From Nematostella vectensis (taxonomy: Eukaryota > Cnidaria > Anthozoa > Actiniaria > Edwardsiidae), in assembly GCF_932526225.1 (NCBI RefSeq), contig NC_064044.1:11608084-11672083 (forward strand): 64,000 bases of DNA. Direction: 5' to 3'. Shown piece after piece: positions 57,302 to 64,000 of this stretch. The notes beneath the pieces are model-generated. The model had not been told where the DNA came from, searched no databases, and saw only the letters and a program-made list of their open reading frames with translations. A program made the position numbers and the translations under genes. Within the stretch, counting starts at the first letter, position 1, and each line of letters opens with the position of its first letter.

Positions 57302-60300
57302 TTAGCACCCAAACAGAAATTTCTTGAATTTCATTAGTTTGACCTTGCTGGTTGGTTTGGTGAAAATGTCAGCCACCAAGTCCTCTGTGGGGCAAAACAC
57401 AATATCGATTTTGCCATTTGAGACCGCATCACGCAGGAAGTGGTGTCTGACATCGATGTGCTTAGACCTTTGCCTGTTTACAGGATTTTTACTAAGTGCA
57501 ATAGCCCCCTGATTATCCCCATAGAGCCTAGTGCATCAATATGATTCCTTTCCCATGTTACTTAATAGCTGACTTAGGTACAGGCTCTCCTGGGTTGTAG
57601 AAGCTAATCCTACGTACTCAGCCTCACAGGAAGAAAGGGCAACTGTGGGTTGCCTTCTGGATTTCCATGAAATGACAGCACCCTCTGGGGAAAGGCTAAA
57701 GCAGTATCCGGTCGTACTCTTTCTGTCATCCTCTGATGATGCCCAGTCTGAATCGCTATGTGCAACAAGGCTCAAACCATAACTAGACTTCTTAAAACAT
57801 AATTCATAATCTATGGTGCCTTTAAGGTATCTAAGGACATGTTTAGCATCAGTCATATCTGCGGCTGTGGGGCAAGACAATTTCCGTGAGAGTTTGCTAA
57901 CAATCCAACTGATGTCTGGTCTGGTACACACCATAGCATAAATAAGGCTTTCTACTATCTCCCTATACTTCTTAGAATCAGCCTCTTCACTGTTCTCTCC
58001 AGCATTTTGCTCACATGGCGTTGTTCTGGGCTTACAACCCTCCATTCCAAATCTGTGCAGGACCTTAAGTAGGTATCTACTCTGACCCATGGTAATCTGT
58101 CCTGGAGCCTGGTTGAAATCAATACCTAAGAAGTGGGAAATCTGGCCTAAATCTTTCATTTTGAAGTGCCTCTTCATATTTTCCTTGAAGTCATTGAGGA
58201 TTCCCATGTCACTTGATGCAATGATCAGATCATTTACCCAGACTATGAGAATGACAATTTCATTGCCTACTAGCTTAGAGTAGACGCAGTGGTCTGATGG
58301 ATTCCTGTTAAAACCACTCTCCATCAGACTTTCATGCAGAAGCTTATTCCAGTTTCTGCCTGACTGTTTTAGGCCGTAAAGGGATTTCTTTAACTTATAC
58401 ACTAACTTTTCTCCATTTTCGGAGGTCACTTCGAAGCCTTCTGGTTGTTTCATGTATATTTCCTGATCTATTGGTGCATGAAGGTACGCTGTTTTGACAT
58501 CCATTTGATGGATAGTGAGGTCATACTGCGCTGCTAATTGCATTAGAACCCTAATTGAAGGTATGTTCGCAGTAGGAGCGAAGGTCTCCTGGTAATCAAT
58601 TCCTTCAACTTGGCTATACCCCTTTGCTACATATCTAGCTTTAAATACTTCCCTGCCTCCTGCATCTTCTTTAATGTTGTATACCCATTTTCCCCCCACT
58701 GGGTTCACACCCTCCGGGAGGGAGGTTAGCTCAAATGTGTCATTTTCTTGAAGTGACTCCATTTCTTCGGCCATGGCTTGGTTCCATTCTGTAGCGTTTG
58801 TTGAGGCCATAGCCTCAGGCCATAGCCTCAGAGTAACTTTGTGGCACCCCTGAAACTCTGTAACAATAATCAACACTGGAATAAGTTATGTCATCACTAT
58901 CACTTACACTGGTAACATAATCAACCAAATACTTAGGGGGTTGTCTCTCTCCTTGTGGACGCCCACTAGTGTGACTCTGATTATCTACCTGCTCGCTATC
59001 ACCGGGTGTACAACTAGCTTCACCATCCACCTTGCCCACATCTGGGTGGCTTTTGATGGCTCCATTGGAGTTGACTAGTTGTTCTGATCCAACCCCTTCA
59101 TGAACATTGCCCACTGGCATTTCATTGTGAATGAGGCCTTCAGTTTGAGTTTCTTGCTCGATGCAATCCTTACTGATGAACTTAATGAGCCTGTGCTTTA
59201 ACACCTTCCCCTTATCTGGGTGGTACACTAGATATGCCGGGCTGTTCTTGTCATACCCTACGAATACCCCTCTCACACCGCGAGAGTCTAATTTCTTATG
59301 GTTGTGATTGTACGTGTAACATTCTGATCCGAATATTCCCATTCTGGAAAGGTCAGGTTTCTTTCCTGTTAGCATGAAATAAGGTGTGTTCTCTGTTCTT
59401 CTGTTATAGCACCTATTCCTAATGTGTGCAGCAGTTTGAACTGCATATGGCCACAAGAACTTTGGCACCTGTTTCTCTATGAGCAAACATCTTCCCATCT
59501 CAAACAGGGTTCGCCACTGCCTTTTAGCTGTTCCATTCTGATGTGGGGAATGGGAACATGATAACTCATGTTTAATGGATCTCTCTCGGAGAAGTGCCTG
59601 AAAATCATCGCTAATAAACTCGCCCCCATTATCTGACCGTATGCACATCCATTTAATTTCTCCATAAGGGCGGAATCTGCTAAGAATTTCTGAGCTGCTT
59701 GCACTGAATCATTTTTCTCTTTGAGAAAATACACAAATACTGCCCCAGAATAATCATCTGTGAATGAGATACTATACTTAAAACCCTCCCTTGATACTGG
59801 GTTTATAGGGCCCGCCAGGTCAGTGTGAACCCTCTCTAAAGGTCTGATAGCCCTGGCATCTGGCTTTCTATTTCTGTTATTTACAAACTTCCCCTCGATG
59901 CAGGTGTTGCAAGTTAACTTAGACTTATCTATCTTTCCAGACATATTCATTCCCTCTACTACCTCCTTTGTCTTTAAGACATCCTCAAAATTGCAGTGGC
60001 CTAATATTTCATGCCATGTGTATATGTCATGTGAAACGCTTAGCTTATCATAACTGTCATTACCATAAAGTGGTTCTACAGTGTTTAAATAGTACAACTT
60101 ATGTTCCTCAATTGTAAATGCAGTACCATCCTTATGGATGAGTTCATTCTGTCCAGTTTGAAACTTCACTTCTGCCCCATTTGCAGTTTCAGCCTTCACA
60201 GAGAAGATGTCTTGGGGGTACGATGGTATGTACAATGCTCCCTTCAGCACAACGTTTACATGTCTGCCATTCACATCCTTGAGGGTTACCATTGCGTCTC

Positions 60301-61360
60301 CTCGCTTTACGGCAATGTTCCTGGTCCTTGTTCCATCAGCTTATTCCATACAATGTTCACTTGGTTTGAATGTTCCATCGATCCTTGTGATCGTATCAGT
60401 TGTAACGATATGAGATGTAGCCCCAGTGTCAACTAGCATGCCCTTGGGGTTGTTGAGAACTTTGTTACTGTGATCCTTCACATTAAATGTGAAAGTATGT
60501 TCCTCCTCATTATTTTCTGTATCATCCATAACAGAAACTTTCTTTGTTGTGTCTCCTTTCTGTTGGTGCATTTTACATTCTCCATCTGAATGGGTAGAAC
60601 TCTTGTGATAGTTGCACCATTTTGTTGTTTCACTTTTCTTTGGGCAGTCCCTGAAGTGCGAAGTTTGACGACAACCATAGCATGCACGTGGTGCTGGAGA
60701 CGCAGCCTTCATTACTTGGTCTGCTTTCCCCTTACTGCTAAATTTCTCTGTTTCTTCATAGCTTCTCAGGTGACTTTTGAATGTAGAGAATGATATCTCC
60801 CCAGCGCTTTGAGTGATGTGTATAGCTATCGGTTTATAGGATTCTGGTAACCCTTTCAGAATCATTGCGATGATCAACCCATCACTGAGTGTTTCCTTTG
60901 CGTTTCTGAGAGCAGTGATAGCCTTCTCAGCACGAATTAAATACTCGGTGACTGTTTCGTTTACTCCCATTTCGAGTGATGTTAGTTCAGTGTACAGTGT
61001 TATGATACGAGGCTTGCTTTGGCTCGCATAAAACTCCCGTAGTATCTTTAAGGCTTTCCTGCCGTCGTCAGTAGCTTCTCTCATTACTAGTGAGAGGCTT
61101 TTATTGTCTAAGAACTGTATAAGTTCCGCATAGCATTCTTCGTTCTTTGTCGCGTCAGGCGCATCCGTCGATGGCAAGATCGTATCTTTCAATTTCAACA
61201 TCCGTAAATGTCCCAAAAATTTGGCCTCCCACAATTCATACTTGCTCTCGTCTCCGTCGAACGTCAATCTGTTCCATTTCGAGTCCGTCCTGGGCCCATA
61301 ACCTGTAGAACTCATCTCGTTATGAGTGTCTTTACTTCTTTTATTCTCTTCAATAAACAT
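57302..61360 (-). pseudogene. Copia gag-pol polyprotein, broken
   Basis: The gag and protease part (61360-60341) has a gag domain, a CCHC-like knuckle with one residue fewer than usual before the last Cys (CYGCRQTSHFRDC) and the protease motif LVDTGATSH. A TAA at 60341-60343 interrupts it, and the same frame continues below with the pre-integrase motif WHEILGHCN and integrase HTDLAGPI. The frame shifts near 59645 before SDNGGEF, and again near 58815, where a 13-bp segment (GAGGCTATGGCCT) is tandemly duplicated. The RT and RNase H part (58876-57536) contains KARYVAKGY, MDVKTAYLHA and SSCEAEYV, but the catalytic YVDD box is WVND. A TGA at 57536-57538 interrupts RNase H before the final part (ending 57302, FLFGC). 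It is probably mobile only in trans, if at all. Confidence 0.9.
61290..61303 (-). promoter_or_regulatory. Primer-binding site (initiator tRNA-Met half-molecule type)
   Basis: The plus strand reads CTGGGCCCATAACC directly beside the 5' LTR. This is the known anticodon-arm sequence of eukaryotic initiator tRNA-Met, so the element RNA is complementary to it. Drosophila copia is known to use an internal fragment of this tRNA. Confidence 0.75.
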
Positions 61361-61455
61361 ACAACGCGTACAACATGGCGGATCATACAGACCACGAGGG
61401 TAACGATAACCCAGAATGCAACATTAGGTTACGTCATTATAAACATAACTCAACA
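61304..61455 (-). repeat. Right LTR (5' LTR of the copia element)
   Basis: 152 bp, preceding the primer-binding site on the minus strand. It contains in-frame ATG codons at 61360 and 61315 from which the gag frame is open straight through the LTR end and primer site. Confidence 0.95.
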
Positions 61456-62131
61456 GTAAGATGGTAGGGCCAAAAGAAGACCGTAATTTCTTTTGATCTC
61501 AAGTTATGTCAGCCAGCCGACGAGACATCTTCGGGGAAGCAGGGAGACGGGGAGACATGCGCGCTCATCCCGCTTCGGGTCTCCGCATCGCCCTGGGTCC
61601 CATCCTCTTTCCCAGGGTCTTCCTCTCATATCCCCCTGGGGATAGGGGAGGGTGGGACCCTGGGAACAAGGATGCCTGGGTCCCTGAGGATGCCGATCAG
61701 AAGGTGCAGAATACACGTCAGGCTTGGACCACCTACCTCATTCTCTGTACCAGTGAGCTTCACATTGCCATGGAAGACTTAAAAGCATTCCGTGCGTTTA
61801 TTGAGAACAGCGATTGAGATATGCTGGATAGAATCCAATCTCTATGGTTATGCTACAGTGAAGGGAATGTTGAAGGTAAACAGATAAATAGAGGTGCTTA
61901 AAGGAAGTATTCAAAGATGATGAAAGGTAAAGAGATTTAAGGAATGAAGTTCCTTCAAAAGCGAAATTTAGACATCTATAAAGAGTCAGCACTGGGCCCG
62001 CATCCATTATAACAAGCAGAGCAATTATATTTGATCGCGCTAGAAGAAGAATGGCAAGCTTATGGACAACAGTATTAGACAATTTGCAAACCTTTGATTG
62101 TTTACTGTGGACGGAAACATGCTGCAAAGCA

Positions 62132-63330
62132 GGGCCGTAGCAGGGGTGGGGCACTGGGGGCATGTGCACCCCCTCTTATATTATCAAAAATGATAAGGAA
62201 ATGACCAGAGGGGCGTGGCTGTGCCCACCAATATTTCCTTTTTTTCTGTATTGTGCCACCCCCCCAAATCTATTCTATTAGAGTCAGTTTTAAATAAACG
62301 TTTTTATATTAAATTGTTTACGTATCTTTTTAGGGGGTAAATTCATCCTTAATCACGCCAACTTTAGTATTTTTAAGGATTAAAATATAACCAGACCACG
62401 CTCACGTTAGTATCTTTTAGGGTTGTTTTCAAGCTTTTTCAAAAATTCCCGACGATGATCCCCGTCCGTTTGATATCAGAGTACCCCCTCCCTCCCCCCC
62501 TCGGTATTTATGCCGGTAACTTTTTCTGTCGTCTGTGTCTGTGTTGTGCCCAACCCCTCCTAATCCGTGGCCTGTTACGGCTCTGAAGAGTGCGCCACCG
62601 GCATATCAATCAATGGCTGTCGTTTTTCTAGATGGTCTAAAAGAGCCTGGGGCGAGCGCGCGGTAGACCTGTGATATTCTAAAACGATAGGGACTAGGCT
62701 CCATTTCCAGGATGGCTGCCAGCAAAAACGTTGTAAACAAGAAATCCTGCAAGCTTACGTGGAAATTCTCGACTTACAAAGTTCCAGAGCGATAAAAAAG
62801 CAAAAAATTGATTGAAGCGGGACTCCAAAATATGGTATGTAGTGCCTAATAAGGAAATGACCGAGCGAGCTAGAAAAACGAGAGTTTTTAAAACAAGATT
62901 GACTGATATGACCGAGTTATCAGAATTGGTACAAGTGGCCGCGCTTTAGGAGAGACTAGAGCTCCAGTCCTCCTCGGTCTGGAGCGGCGCAGATGTCACT
63001 GGTAGCTTTGCATTCAAAGGGAAGCAGGAATGCACGGAGAAGCATTCTACGAAGCAGACGAAGAGTGTGTCACAGCGATTGCAGATCCCTGTTCCACTCG
63101 CCTTCCTCCACATTCACAGAAACAGCAAAGCTGGAAGATCAAGATATGCAGCCTGAGGAAGCTAAAACGACACATTTTTTAAAGGAAGTCAATTAAGAAT
63201 CATTAAGAAAATATTGGGGGGCAAAGGCATGTCCTTACTGGTCATTTCCTTATAATTTTTTAAAATATAATTTTTTTTTTTGGGGGGGGGGCACATGCCC
63301 CCAGTGCCCCACCTTCTGCTACGGCCCTTC
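62132..63330. mobile_element. 1.2-kb element with about 130-bp inverted arms, parent form of the GGGCCGTAGCAGGGG family
   Basis: The left arm (AGGGCCGTAGCAGGGGTGGG, GCACTGGGGGCATGTG, ATAAGGAAATGACCAG) is inverted at the right (CTGGTCATTTCCTTATAA, GCACATGCCCCCAGTGCCCC, TGCTACGGCCCTT). The interior includes sequence at 62633-62910 shared with 31005-31530. No transposase frame was seen. Confidence 0.75.
62633..62910. repeat. Repeat shared with 31005-31530, uninterrupted copy
   Basis: Blocks such as ATGGTCTAAAAGAGCCTGGG and GACCGAGCGAGCTAGAAAAA are common to both loci, in the same order and orientation. The other copy carries the MITE insertion at 31100-31394. Confidence 0.8.
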
Positions 63331-64000
63331 AATAGAAATGTCCCTCTCTAAATAATGACGTTTTAGTAGAATTATCATAATATCAAACGAGTCTTTCGAT
63401 TTTAATTGTTTTTATTTTGTTTGCCCACTATACAGTTTGTACTGTTTCATGTTACCTTCTTTACCAGGATTTCAAGAGAGATTATTAAGCCCTTTCTATC
63501 AATTATATCATCCCACAATAACATTGTGACTTGATTTAATTACTAGTGTATATAATCTTTCTCTTCAACTTTCATATTTACTAGAACTAAATCCAAAAAT
63601 AAACTTTGACCAAAGAAATTCCAAAATATGTTTCAATAGAAATACGTTATCCCTCATTTTTTTCACAGCTGCCATAATTTCTGGCAGTTTCAAGTTCCTT
63701 CATGCTTTGTTGGCAGAAATAAATATTGTCCCTCTTGCATATATACATTAATTATCGGGGATCTCACATTAGAAACAACTGGCCTGCTCATTTAATAGAT
63801 TGAAACGTTTACGACCTTCATGTAACGTGATGATTTTACAGTTGGCAAAAGGCTCGTGGTTTGAATAAAGCCGTTAAGCAGAAATTCTGTCAAATAGAAC
63901 TTTCCCTTTTCACGTAATATCTAGATAGCTCATATAGATAAATTGTATGGATATATTGTGGAACAGAATGTCATCCCTCAATTTGAAACTTACTAGAGAC

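Larger units (their letters stand above)
57057..61455 (-). mobile_element. Ty1/copia LTR retrotransposon, full length but disrupted
   Basis: Two 152-bp LTRs (57057-57208 and 61304-61455) with TGTTG...CTACA ends on the minus strand differ at four positions, and GTAAG flanks both sides as a 5-bp target duplication. Inside the 5' LTR, the 14 bases 61290-61303 match the anticodon arm of initiator tRNA-Met, as in copia-type half-tRNA priming. A purine tract (AAACAAGTGGGGG, minus strand) abuts the other LTR. The domain order gag, protease, integrase, RT and RNase H defines Ty1/copia. The LTR divergence suggests a fairly recent insertion. The coding part is broken. Confidence 0.95.
61456..64000. other. 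Right-end region with no recognised gene
   Basis: Apart from the element at 62132-63330, I see no exon with recognisable domains. A 103-codon plus-strand frame at 61506-61817 has no known motif and no flanking splice signals that I could use; it could be an exon of something unrecognised or chance. Confidence 0.5.

Noticed and set aside
61506..61817. 103-codon plus-strand frame after the copia element
   Set aside because: No recognisable motif; GC-rich sequence typical of dispersed repeats, so it was noted only in the region entry.

Overview
This window is animal nuclear DNA. Genes are split by many short GT-AG introns, there is no operon structure, and the intergenic and intronic DNA is full of small inverted-repeat elements and minisatellites. 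Secreted PAN/apple proteins fused to fibrinogen or pentraxin domains, next to a metazoan Argonaute, suggest a cnidarian, probably an anthozoan such as a sea anemone. That assignment is inference from gene content; no species marker was seen.

Layout. (1) 165-8049 (+): a five-exon gene for an 867-residue coiled-coil protein of unknown family, carrying a FFAT-like (VAP-binding) motif. (2) 8050-11929: nested non-autonomous transposons, one of which carries a LINE reverse-transcriptase tail. (3) 11930-14828 (+): a three-exon secreted protein whose last two exons match serum amyloid A in motif and spacing. (4) 16266-23484 (+): a secreted PAN plus fibrinogen C-terminal domain protein (ficolin-like), with a large repeat-filled intron and a candidate 4-nt microexon. 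(5) 28570-31791 (-): a PAN, Cys-rich module and pentraxin/LamG protein; its signal-peptide exon was not found. (6) 35955-55107 (-): a complete 18-coding-exon Argonaute of 856 residues with an intact D-E-D-H slicer tetrad. Its introns hold two long minisatellites, many MITEs and repeated fragments of its own exons. (7) 56165-57005: an 18-bp minisatellite. (8) 57057-61455 (-): a Ty1/copia retrotransposon with 152-bp LTRs, a 5-bp target duplication, a half-tRNA-type primer site and broken coding regions. (9) 61456-64000: a 1.2-kb inverted-repeat element and unassigned DNA.

Gene models were built by joining splice sites by eye. For four of them (coiled coil, SAA-like, PAN-fibrinogen, Argonaute) all phases agree and the total length is divisible by three. 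Three adjacent genes (SAA-like, fibrinogen-like lectin, pentraxin) belong to families that in vertebrates supply major acute-phase or humoral recognition proteins, so the segment 11.9-31.8 kb may be a small innate-immune neighbourhood. The most unusual structural features are the Argonaute introns: truncated copies of neighbouring exon ends lie beside several exons, and a 1.6-kb 25-bp satellite appears to have grown from the tip of a MITE.
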